Shown in pieces: positions 55,475-64,000 of a stretch of DNA of 64,000 nt; positions within the stretch are counted from its first letter, which is position 1, and each line of letters opens with the position of its first letter. The stretch is from assembly GCF_000143415.4 (NCBI RefSeq), contig NW_003314297.1:62001-126000 (forward strand), in the 5' to 3' direction. The translations under genes were made by a program, and so were the position numbers. The notes under the pieces are model-generated. The model did no database searches. It was not told the DNA's origin and worked only from the letters and a program-made list of their open reading frames with translations. This DNA comes from Selaginella moellendorffii (Eukaryota > Streptophyta > Lycopodiopsida > Selaginellales > Selaginellaceae).

Positions 55475-55824
55475 TGCCGACTTTGCAGGTAATAATCGTT
55501 TCTTATGCCTTTGTCTTGTTCGTATTGCAGTCCATGTGACGCCCCGACTGCAGCCGTCGCTTGCGTGGACGATCTTTTCGTTTCTCAGTGCACACTAGAA
55601 AACGTGACAATTGCGAAGGTTCATGGATTTTTCTGGTGGGTCAACTAAGTTGAGCTTTGACGCTTGATGTGGATCCGAGGCAGGCCACATGTGGACGCTG
55701 GTCAGATCACGGATACGGAAAAGTCCACAAAATGGTCTTGAGCGGGGGCGGATCCGGAATCGGCACAATGGTAACGTTCTTAGCATCTTCGTGCTGCCCA
55801 CTTGAAAATCTTATTTTTTGCAAC

Positions 55825-55831
55825 TATATAA
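55825..55831 (+). promoter_or_regulatory. TATA box of 2OGD-B
   Basis: TATATAAACAGAGC about 100 bp before the ATG, equivalent to the boxes in copies A and C. Confidence 0.7.
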
Positions 55832-55932
55832 ACAGAGCACTGGGTGGACACTGATATCCGCATCTCAAAGTTGAGAAAGCCTAGCATCCAAGCATATTTC
55901 GATTTCCATCTTTGAAGCTTTCTTTCCCATCC

Positions 55933-57111
55933 ATGGCTGGCATCAAGGCATTTGTTGACAGCTGCAACGGGACGCTGGACAGCGTTCCGGACAGATACAT
56001 GATGCCGAATGGAGCTGCCGATGTCTCCCGGTACGCGGTGCTGCCGATAGTCGATGTGGCGAGCAAGAGCTTCGAGAGGGATCTCGTTGACGCTTGCGCA
56101 AAGTACGGAATGTTCTACGTAAGTTTTCAAGAAGTGTCTTTTCCTGTAGTACATGTTTGCTAAGTGGGTGTATTTCTTGTTCAGCTCAAGAACCATGGCA
56201 TTCACACCGAGGATGTGATGAGGTGCGCTCTCGAGTTCTTCAACTCGCCCAGCGAGGACAAGATGCGGTACTACACCGAGGAGATCTTCACGCCCGTCCG
56301 CTACTGCACCAGCATGATGCCTTCGAAGGAAGAGAAGCTCGAGTGGCACGACCACCTCCAGATGTGGCTCAAGGAAGAGTCCCTCGGAGCGCACCCCTGG
56401 CCCGCGTTCCCAGCCAGCTACAAGTCAGTATCTCGCTCCTTGATTATGGTATTGCTCTAGATTGCTGATGCTCTATATGCAACAGGGACGTTGGATCTGA
56501 GTACGCCAGAAACATCTTCAAGCTCGGAAAGAGGATGCTGTTGGTCATGTCTGAGGGACTTGGCCTCCGCACAAGCCGTCTTCTGGAAGCATTCGAAGAC
56601 ATGGTTCTTCTGACGAGAGCCAACTTCTATCCGGCTTGCCCGAATCCGAGGCAAGCCTTGGGGATGGAAGGCCACACCGACAGTGGTGGCCTCACGTTTG
56701 TGCTCCAGGATGGAGTCGGGGGATTGCAGCTCAAGCAAGGCGAGGATTGGTACAATGTGAGGCCACTCGAGGGAATGCTGGTGGTTAACATGGGCGATCA
56801 GCTAGAGGTACGAGCAGTTGAAAACTTTTTGAGAAACTGTGGATTGATCTTACTCTTGGTTGGTTGTCTTATATCAGAAGCTGAGCAATGGGAGATACAA
56901 GAGCATACTGCACAGGGTGATGGTGAACTCGAAGAGCTCGAGGCTGTCCGTTGGGGCGTTTCTTGGGCCGTCACTAGATGCGGAGATCAGCCCGATTCCA
57001 GAGCTGGTGAGCCAGGAGAGTCCGGCAAAGTACCGCAGCAGGACTTACAGGGACTACATGCACGAGGTGTACACGGAGCACTTCTCCGGGAAGAATGTCT
57101 ATGTGGCTTGA
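55933..57111 (+). CDS. 2-oxoglutarate/Fe(II)-dependent dioxygenase, copy B
   Basis: Four exons, 55933-56118, 56185-56423, 56486-56807 and 56878-57111, 326 aa, with exon lengths (186, 239, 322, 234) identical to copies A and C. The iron ligands H205, D207 and H261 and the R-x-S pair are intact. Differences from the others are few (VASKSFERD, DACAKYG, LRTSRLLE). Substrate unknown. Downstream is a three-unit minisatellite and a broken Fic gene. Confidence 0.93.
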
Positions 57112-57211
57112 GCCTTGGATAGTCATAGGCACCAATTTTTTTCTCATCTCACAGATTTTTGCTCACAAGGATCTTAATGTGATAAGCCACATACGAAATT
57201 TGCTCCCTTGA

Positions 57212-57333
57212 CCGACTGTGTGCTGCCTAGAAGGTCGTAAAAGGTTAACAATCAGACTGTGTGCTGCCTAGAAGGTCGTAAAAGATTAACAATCCGACTG
57301 TGTGCTGCCTAGAAGGTCATCAAGTTTAACAAT
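57212..57333. repeat. ~41-bp minisatellite downstream of 2OGD-B, 3 copies
   Basis: Three tandem units of GACTGTGTGCTGCCTAGAAG plus GTCGTAAAAGGTTAACAATC (small variants). Two units follow copy A and one follows copy C. Confidence 0.88.
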
Positions 57334-58395
57334 CTGGGAAGGAATAAGAGAAATTTTTGTTAACAGGTGTCTCATTATATAAATAATTTATAGTTGAATT
57401 TTGTAACGTGGTCCTAAGCGCCAGAATTATATGACAGGTGTGGATTGAAAGTACTATCCAAACACACAAAAAGCAGCACTTTCCCATCAGGTGTCCACTC
57501 TTTTTATTTTCATTGGCTTTAGATTGTTAGCTGTGTCAAGTCCAGTGAAAACCACACCGACAATCAACTATAGAAAATTAAGTGAGCTGGGCTGGGAGAT
57601 GGAGGAACGTGAGCGTGGGAATGGAGGGAGAGAGAAGACTTCCACAACAAACTTGCAAACTTGTTTGCTCAGTCTCATGCTTTTTGTTGGGCACTACGAA
57701 ACTGCCAAAACAGAATATAGAATAAAATAGATTATCCAAAGGAAACCTGAAATATACCACATACAAGAGGTAAGGTGTGAGTACAAACCGACCGCAGATA
57801 GCTGGGAGCACTATGTGCTTAACGCCCTCCCTGCAAGCAAATGAAACAACGCCCCTGTAATAGCAAAAGCACAATGTATCAAGTGTGCTACACACTCCGG
57901 CATACCTGTAACTTTATGAAAAGGAAGACAGAACAGATTTTTTTTCTTATTCGTTGGCACATTACAAGCTCGTTTGCGGATTGAAAGTGTACAATGGACA
58001 CAAGTGCATCAATCCGAGTGGTGAAAACGCTTGTATACGTAAACTGCTTGGTAAAGAGAACTTGGACGAGTCAGCCTCTCGTCCTTCCTATATTAACACA
58101 TACCCAGCACTCTGATGTTCCCACCAGATCCTGCAACTCGTCATTCATCCTGCAAAAGAACCACCGATGTTTCTAAAAAGTACGCTGTACATATCTTACT
58201 TTGAGAATGCGAGCTCCAGAGCTCTCGGTGTACCACACTCCAGAGATGCTCGAATGCGATCCATGGGTCGAGATCGGCGTAACTTGAGAAGTTCGAGTTG
58301 TGGTGCACATCTGTTACCTTCGGAAGAGCTGCATGGAAAATTACTACAACTCGCCTCCATCTTCACTGCTGGTGTGCACCTGGAAATCTCTCAAA
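57334..58395. other. duplication flank, copy B, with the gypsy-free site
   Basis: Non-coding. The stretch at 57340-57920 is the inverted match of 14070-14679 joined to 19667 onward. The gypsy insertion point corresponds to the junction at about 57366/57367 and is empty here. The stretch at 57930-58250 shows no match to the other copies that I can see. Confidence 0.7.
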
Positions 58396-58476
58396 CATTA
58401 GGAATTTTGATGTGGATGTGGGAGTACGATTGTGTCGAGCGCCCTTTTTGGAGGGTGGAGCGATCGCGCGTGGGCA

Positions 58477-59010
58477 ATGCAGTGCCTAACACCAGCGAGG
58501 ATTCAAGATTATATGAGCAGGTTCGTGAATCTTCCCGAGGAGCAGCGGCAATGGGCGGAGAGTGTCTACTCGAATGGGGAAGGATTGGAGCTTTTCCTTT
58601 TCCAGGTGAACGCCATCGAAGGCGAGGGCTTTGAGTTGTATAAAGAGACCCTGGAGGCGATTGCCGCAGGCGCGCTGCTGGATGGCTCTCAAGATATGAG
58701 CCAAGAGGCTGAAGCCCTGCGTTGCCTCCACAGGGCATTTGCACACCAGCTCCAAGGAAGCAATCCAAACTTGGCACCGAGGCTGAGCGCTTCTGGCATT
58801 CTGGATGCGCACAGGTGCCTGATGGGCTCGAGCAAGCCAGACATCGCCAGGAGGCTGAGGCGCGAAGACGAGATTGCCTTCACCATGACGACACTGAGCT
58901 TGCCGCATGTTTTCATGTGGCCTTCGGACGTGGAGGGAGCTCTTCACAGGCTCGTGGATGCGGAGCTAGATGAGCTCTTCGCGAGAGATTGTCAAGACAC
59001 TCTTTTAAAA
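58477..59010 (+). pseudogene. Fic-domain gene, truncated copy B
   Basis: The N-terminal half of the Fic protein at 62320-63261, nearly identical over ~175 codons (MSRFVNLPEEQRQWAESVYS, SGILDAHRCLMGSSKPD, LPHVFMWPSDVEGALHRLVD). It loses homology right after FARDCQD, before the catalytic Fic loop, and stops at 59046 in unrelated sequence. An in-frame deletion also removes a few residues (VDAELDEL versus VDETNAELEEL). The missing 3' portion is found inverted at 59330-59575. Confidence 0.85.
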
Positions 59011-59079
59011 CTATTTATTGTAAACACCAATGTTGCCTATTTCTAGAGGAGATAGAGGATAGAACACCGAGGGGAGCAT

Positions 59080-59329
59080 ACCGAGCAGGCTTCCAGCCTC
59101 GGTGCCTTTCGTTTGATGCTGGTCATCGTACTACTTGTGGTTGTTCTGGTTGTCCAAGCTGAGCTTCGATCACATTCGAACGGTGCTGGTGTTGTCGATC
59201 AACTCCGAAGCATGCAGACACCACGAGTAATTCCTACATGCACTACAACGTCGTCTCAGATGGCCATGTCTTCTCTGATCTCGGTAAAGATCACACGATC
59301 GATCCACGCTCTTTTCATGACTAAAGTGT
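59080..59329 (+). pseudogene. nodulin-like MFS tail fragment inserted in the Fic copy
   Basis: Matches about 21940-22190 in the same orientation (GCATACCGAGCAGGCTTCCA, then TTGTGGTTGTTCTGGTTGTC, down to TTTTCATGACTAAAG). It lies between the two halves of the broken Fic gene. Confidence 0.8.
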
Positions 59330-59575
59330 CAGCACGCCACCTTCCTCGCTACGATCGAACTCCTGCTCTTTTCGAAGCATTCCCGGTAGTCATCCCCGTC
59401 CACAAAAGGAGGGTCCTGCTTCATACTTTCCACCAACAAGGTATTCGGGAACGGCGCAAGTGACTGCAATAGCTTTGCGAGCAGTACTCCCCCGATCCTC
59501 CCATTCCCGTCCTTGAAAGGATGTCAAACTCGAGGAAGAACCGTGCCCCGAGCTTGAGAAGTATCTCAGTCCGAT
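59330..59575 (-). pseudogene. inverted 3' fragment of a Fic gene (catalytic part)
   Basis: On the minus strand it matches about 62815-63060 of the intact Fic gene, including the region of the Fic motif (PFKDGNG; the start of the motif is altered by a small deletion at about 59520) and the stretch encoding SMKQDPPFVDG. At 59575 it joins directly to the nodulin-like pseudogene C (IVVTVI-GLRYFSS). Confidence 0.82.
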
Positions 59576-59576
59576 G

Positions 59577-59982
59577 ACTGTGACAACGATGAGATAGGCC
59601 CTTAAGGCGGCAAAGGTGGGGAACGAGCTGAGAATGGACTTGTCGCTGGACTTCTTGACGACAGGCCCGGGCCAGAGGAAGAGGCCAAACAGTAGATACA
59701 GGAAGGTTGGTAGGAGCCCAAGGAGGAGCAGAAAGGAGCTGACGTGGAACTGGAAGAAAGTCTGGAACACAACCGCGAATGGGCGGGAAAGCCATGCTGG
59801 TACCGAGATGATGTTATTGACGGACTCTTGCCTGTAACACAGGGAGATTTTGAGCGCCTGCGAGAACAAGCTGAAGCTGGTGAGCGTGCCTCCGGTGCAT
59901 GCTATCAGGTAGAAGCCCTGACCCAGCGATTGCTGGCGATGGAGAAGAGCTCCCTCGCCATTGCTAGAGCCATTGCCGAATA
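59577..59982 (-). pseudogene. nodulin-like MFS transporter pseudogene, copy C
   Basis: Keeps the start (MARELFSIAS...), LTSFSLFSQALKISLCYRQE and AVVFQTFFQFHVSSFLLLLG with the same loss of helices 2-5 as copies A and B, plus further small deletions. It is cut off at 59576 by Fic-derived sequence. It is divergent from 2OGD-C. Confidence 0.78.
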
Positions 59983-60312
59983 ATCGTTTCTTATGCCTTT
60001 GTCTTGTTCGTATTGCAGTCCATGTGACGCCCCGACTGCAGCCGTCGCTTGCGTGGACGATCTTTTCGTTTCTCAAAGCACACTAGAAAACGTGACAATT
60101 GCGAAGGTTCATGGATTTTTCTGGTGGGTCAACTAAGTTGAGCTTTGACGCCTGATGTGGATCCGAGGCAGGCCGCATGTGGACGCTGGTCAGATCACGG
60201 ATACGGAAAAGTCCACAAAATGGTCTTGAGCGGGGGCGGATCCGGAATCGGCGCAATGGTAACGTTCTTAGCATTTTCGTGCTGCCCACTTGAAAATCTT
60301 ATTTTTTGCAAC

Positions 60313-60319
60313 TATATAA
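60313..60319 (+). promoter_or_regulatory. TATA box of 2OGD-C
   Basis: TATATAAGCAGGGC about 105 bp before the ATG. The whole upstream block from about 60000 is nearly identical to copies A and B. Confidence 0.7.
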
Positions 60320-60421
60320 GCAGGGCACTGGGGGGACACTGATATCCGCATCTCAAAGTTGAGAAAGCCTTACATTTCCATCTTTCATCTTTGAAGCTTT
60401 CTTGCTTACACAGTTTCATCC

Positions 60422-61601
60422 ATGGCTGGCATCAAGGCATTTGTCGACAGCTGCAACGGGACGCTGGACAGCGTTCCGGACAGATACATGATGCCGAATG
60501 GAGCTGCCGATGTCTCCCGGTACGCGGTGCTGCCGATAGTCGATGTGGCGAGCGAGAGCTTCGAGAGGGATCTCGTTGACGCTTGCTCAAAGTACGGAAT
60601 GTTCTACGTAAGTTTTCAAGAAGTGTCTTTTTCCTGTAGTACATGTTCGCTAAGTGGATGTATTTCTTGTTCAGCTCAAGAACCACGGCATTCACACCGA
60701 GGATGTGATGAGGTGCGCTCTCGAGTTCTTCAACTCGCCCAGCGAGGACAAGATGCGGTACTACACCGAGGAGATCTTCACGCCCGTCCGCTACTGCACC
60801 AGCATGATGCCCTCGAAGGAAGAGAAGCTCGAGTGGCACGACCACCTCCAGATGTGGCTCAAGGAAGAGTCCCTCGGAGCGCACCCCTGGCCCGCGTTCC
60901 CAGCCAGCTACAAGTCAGTATCTCGCTCCGTGATTATGGTATTGCTCTAGATTGCTGATGTTCTATATGCAACAGGGACGTTGGATCCGAGTACGCCAGA
61001 AACATCTTCAAGCTCGGGAAGAGGATGCTGTTGGTCATGTCTGAGGGACTTGGCCTCCGCACAAATCGTCTTCTGGAAGCATTCGAAGACATGGTTCTTC
61101 TGACGAGAGCCAACTTCTATCCGGCTTGCCCGAATCCGAGGCAAGCATTGGGGATGGAAGGCCACACCGACAGTGGTGGCCTCACGTTTGTGCTCCAGGA
61201 TGGAGTCGGGGGATTGCAGCTCAAGCAAGGCGAGGATTGGTACAATGTGAGGCCACTCGAGGGAATGCTGGTGGTTAACATGGGCGATCAGCTAGAGGTA
61301 CGAGCAGTCGAAAACTTTTTGAGAAACTGTGGATTGATCTTTGTCTTGGTTGGTTGTCTTGTATCAGAAGCTCAGCAATGGGAGATACAAGAGCATACTG
61401 CACAGGGTGATGGTGAACTCGAAGAGCTCGAGGCTGTCCGTTGGGGCGTTTCTTGGGCCGTCACTAGATGCGGAGATCAGCCCGATTCCAGAGCTGGTGA
61501 GCCAGCAGAGTCCGGCAAAGTACCGCAGCAGGACTTACAGGGACTACATGCACGAGGTGTACACGGAGCACTTCTCCGGGAAGAACGTCTATGTGGCTTG
61601 A
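60422..61601 (+). CDS. 2-oxoglutarate/Fe(II)-dependent dioxygenase, copy C
   Basis: Four exons, 60422-60607, 60675-60913, 60976-61297 and 61368-61601, 326 aa. The catalytic H205, D207, H261 and R271/S273 are present. Variants are LRTNRLLE and SQQSPAKY. The frame is intact and the promoter nearly identical to the other copies, so all three may be expressed alike. Substrate unknown; the family covers specialised-metabolite and hormone hydroxylases. Confidence 0.93.
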
Positions 61602-62212
61602 GCCTTGGATAGTCTTAGGCACCAATTTTTTTCTCATCTCACAGATTTTTGCTCACAAGGATCTTAATGTGATAAGCCACATACGAAATTTGCTCCCTTG
61701 ACCGACTGTGTGCTGCCTAGAAGGTCGTAAAGTTTAACAATCTGGGAGGGAATAACAATCATTAACAGGATTTTTGTAAGGTCAGATGAGGTGTGATCGT
61801 GTGATATGGATTGAAACTACTATCCAAACACATGAAAAACAGCGCTTTTCCATCAGGTGTCCACTCTTTTTATTTTCATTTTCTTTAGATTTTCAGCTGC
61901 GTCAAGTCCAATGAAAACCACACCGACAATCAGCTTGAACTTCGATAGAAAATTAAAAAACTTTTCCCTGCAGTCTTCAGCAAGAGCGAGCAAGGACCTC
62001 AGAGTGGCCTGGGCGAACGTGGGCGTGGGAATGGAAGGAGAGAGAAGACCACAACAATTTTGGAAACTTGTTTGCACATGCTCGAATGCGATCCATGAGT
62101 CGAGATCGACATAACTCGAGATGTTCGAGTTGTGGTGCACCTTCGGAAGAGCTGCATGGAAAATTACTACAACTCGCCTCCATCGCCCCTGGTGTGGAAA
62201 TCTAGGGTTTTG
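61602..62212. other. duplication flank, copy C
   Basis: One minisatellite unit (61702-61742), then a shortened version of the flank seen at 57334-57920 (shared CATCAGGTGTCCACTCTTTT), then CTCGAATGCGATCCATGAGT also present near 58249 in block B. No independent gene. Confidence 0.65.
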
Positions 62213-62319
62213 ATGTGGGAGTACGATTGGGTGGAGCGCCACTTTTGGAGGTGGAGCGATCGCGCGTGGGCGATGTAGTGCCCAACACCAGCGAAATTCT
62301 CGCCAGGATTCAAGAGAAT

Positions 62320-63261
62320 ATGAGCAGGTTTGTGAATCTTCTCGAGGAGCAGCGGCAATGGGCGGAGGGTGTCTACTCGAATGGGGAAGGATTGGAGCTT
62401 TTCCTTTTCCAGGTGAACGCCATCGAAGGCGAGGGGTTTGAGTTGTATAAAGAGACCCAGGAGGCGATTGCCGCAGGCGCGCTGCTGGATGGCTCTCAAG
62501 ATATGAGCCAAGAGGCTGAAGCCATGCGTTGCCTCCACAGGGCATTTGCACACCAGCTCCAAGGAAGCAATGCAAACTTGGCACCGAGGTTGAGCGTTTC
62601 TGGCATTCTGGATGCGCACAGGTGCCTGATGAGCTCGAGCAAGCCAGGCATCGCCGGGAGGCTGAGGCGCGAGGACGAGGTTGCCTTCACCGTGACGACA
62701 CTGAACTTGCCGCATGTTTTCATGTGGCCTTCGGACGTGGAGGGAGCTCTTCACAGGCTCGTGGATGAAACCAATGCGGAGCTCGAGGAGCTCTTCGCGA
62801 GAGATTGTCACGACCGGACTGAGAGACTTCTCAAGCTCGGGGCACGGTTCTTCCTCGAGTTTGAGAACATCCATCCTTTCAAGGATGGGAATGGGAGGAT
62901 CGGGAGAGTACTGCTTGCAAAGCTATTGGAGTCACTTGCGCCGTTCCCGAATACCTTGTTGGTGGAAAGTATGAAGCAGGACCCTCCGTTTGTGGACGGG
63001 GATGACTACCGAGAATGCTTCGAAAGGGCCCAGGCAGAGCAGGAGTTCGATCGTAGCGAGGAAGGTGGCGCGCTGAGGTTGACGAGAGAGGGCGCAGTGA
63101 GCAAAACTTCTCCTCCAGAGGATCTGGCGGCTTTGGTGGTGGAAGGCTTGTACGTGGGGTGGAAGCGCCTGTTTAAGGCTCTTCATGAAGTGGAAGTTCC
63201 AGTGACAAGGGCATGGAAACCAAAGTGGTGGGAATCACGGCAGTCCCTGGTCCAGGCATGA
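62320..63261 (+). CDS. Fic (Fido) domain protein
   Basis: 313 aa from the first in-frame ATG (62320). The frame is open back to 62206 without an ATG, and a second upstream start (62213, another frame) could be used if about 35 bp were removed, so the N-terminus is uncertain. The catalytic loop is canonical: H-P-F-K-D-G-N-G-R-I-G-R (nucleotides 62872-62907), with the catalytic His and Asp. Upstream helices include SGILDAHRCLMSSSKPG, and the C-terminus is FKALHEVEVPVTRAWKPKWW. Fic enzymes usually transfer AMP to Ser/Thr/Tyr of target proteins; the target is unknown. No obvious inhibitory S/TxxxE(G/N) helix is seen. No signal peptide. Confidence 0.88.
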   Translation: MSRFVNLLEEQRQWAEGVYSNGEGLELFLFQVNAIEGEGFELYKETQEAIAAGALLDGSQDMSQEAEAMRCLHRAFAHQLQGSNANLAPRLSVSGILDAHRCLMSSSKPGIAGRLRREDEVAFTVTTLNLPHVFMWPSDVEGALHRLVDETNAELEELFARDCHDRTERLLKLGARFFLEFENIHPFKDGNGRIGRVLLAKLLESLAPFPNTLLVESMKQDPPFVDGDDYRECFERAQAEQEFDRSEEGGALRLTREGAVSKTSPPEDLAALVVEGLYVGWKRLFKALHEVEVPVTRAWKPKWWESRQSLVQA

Positions 63262-64000
63262 AATACTTGTTTTCCACTAGAATAGATGGCCATATAGTGC
63301 CAATATGCCGCATCCACGTCTCACAGCCGCTGAAGTTGTGAAAAAAATGCATGAGAGAAATGGAGATGAACTCACGCCTAATTTTCTCCTGGGGAGAGAT
63401 ACGATTTTGTCAGGGGTACGAACATACAGGATGCATGAAATGATAGAAAAAGGAAGGAAGAAGGTTGGTTTAACATCGGCATCATTTTGCTCTTGATCTG
63501 ATATAGCTTTTCGTCAGATCTTGGATTTGTGCTAGCTATCCTTTTGTTTTTTATCTCTCCCGGCTATATAACAGTCTTCAAAGTCCCAAGACTCAAAATA
63601 TTGCCCAAACTCGGCTTCCCGTTCTGCTCATCTCCATGACGTTGCTCACTACCTCCCAGTCGCTTGTCTTGGCTCTTACCTCTTGAGGGCGTGGAGCTCA
63701 AGTTTACATATTCGAACAGGGGCCACAGCATGCGGATATCAAGGTTGAGGCTTAGAGAATGGATTACCATTGCCATACTAGTGGAACAGTTGGGAGCAGA
63801 GACTCTCGTTGAGGTCGTGAAGTACTCATATTGTCGTGCTGTCCTATTCTGGTGATCGAGTTGGCCAGACCACATATACGAGTTCGGGGAGCTGCAACAT
63901 ACATCGACAAGCCTGCTTACCAGTTTCACTCCGTTCCTTGTTATCTACAAGTTCTTCAGGACTCTGACCATGTCCCTACACTGTCCAGGGCCTTGGCCTC
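63262..64000. other. region after Fic gene, duplicated fragment at the edge
   Basis: No gene I can name. A minus-strand frame at 63564-63929 is open but unrecognised. The last ~110 bp are the reverse complement of 24030-24140, the outer edge of another piece shared with block A. Confidence 0.5.

Noticed and set aside
63564-63929. Peroxin-11-like protein at the right edge
   Set aside because: A faint resemblance in spacing only; I could not identify conserved residues.

Overview
This is a eukaryotic land-plant window, most likely the lycophyte Selaginella (S. moellendorffii-like). The reasons are very short spliceosomal introns (mostly about 45-70 bp), closely packed genes on both strands, an abundance of pentatricopeptide-repeat (PPR) genes with no or few introns, a plant VQ protein, a plant-type G-gamma subunit and a plant Ty3/gypsy element. 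The species is inferred from style and remembered families, not from a search.

Layout. 1-6.3 kb: the 3' part of a CIP7-like gene, a VQ-motif gene, ribosomal protein eL36 (minus) and, sharing its 92-bp promoter, a calycin-like gene with a GC-AG intron. 6.4-12.4 kb: a first cluster of THA8-like short PPR genes and PLS-type PPR genes. 12.4-28.2 kb: a transposon and duplication zone. It holds PPR relics, a nearly complete Ty3/gypsy element (14680-19666), a 2-oxoglutarate dioxygenase gene (2OGD-A), a broken nodulin-like MFS transporter, a perfect 25-bp hairpin, and a second gypsy copy decayed mainly by C-to-T/G-to-A changes. 28.2-34.2 kb: a second THA8-like/PLS-PPR cluster arranged roughly as the mirror image of the first. 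It includes two THA8-like frames that overlap by ATGA. 34.7-52.5 kb: ordinary single-copy genes: G-gamma, a long P-class PPR, an RH39-like DEAD-box helicase (9 exons), a 2013-aa conserved plant protein (26 exons) and glutaminyl-tRNA synthetase (22 exons). 52.6-64 kb: an SRP54 pseudogene, then two more copies of the dioxygenase block (2OGD-B, 2OGD-C) with nodulin-like MFS pseudogenes and Fic-domain genes. One Fic gene is intact across its domain. The other is broken by an inversion.

How the parts relate. The THA8-like and PLS PPR genes are probably organelle RNA-processing factors that multiplied here by local block duplication. The 2OGD blocks form a three-copy segmental duplication: A inverted relative to B and C. 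Copy A was interrupted by the gypsy element, and copy B keeps the corresponding empty site. Exon boundaries were placed by hand from GT/GC...AG signals and reading frame, and the summed lengths are in frame. None was checked against transcripts.
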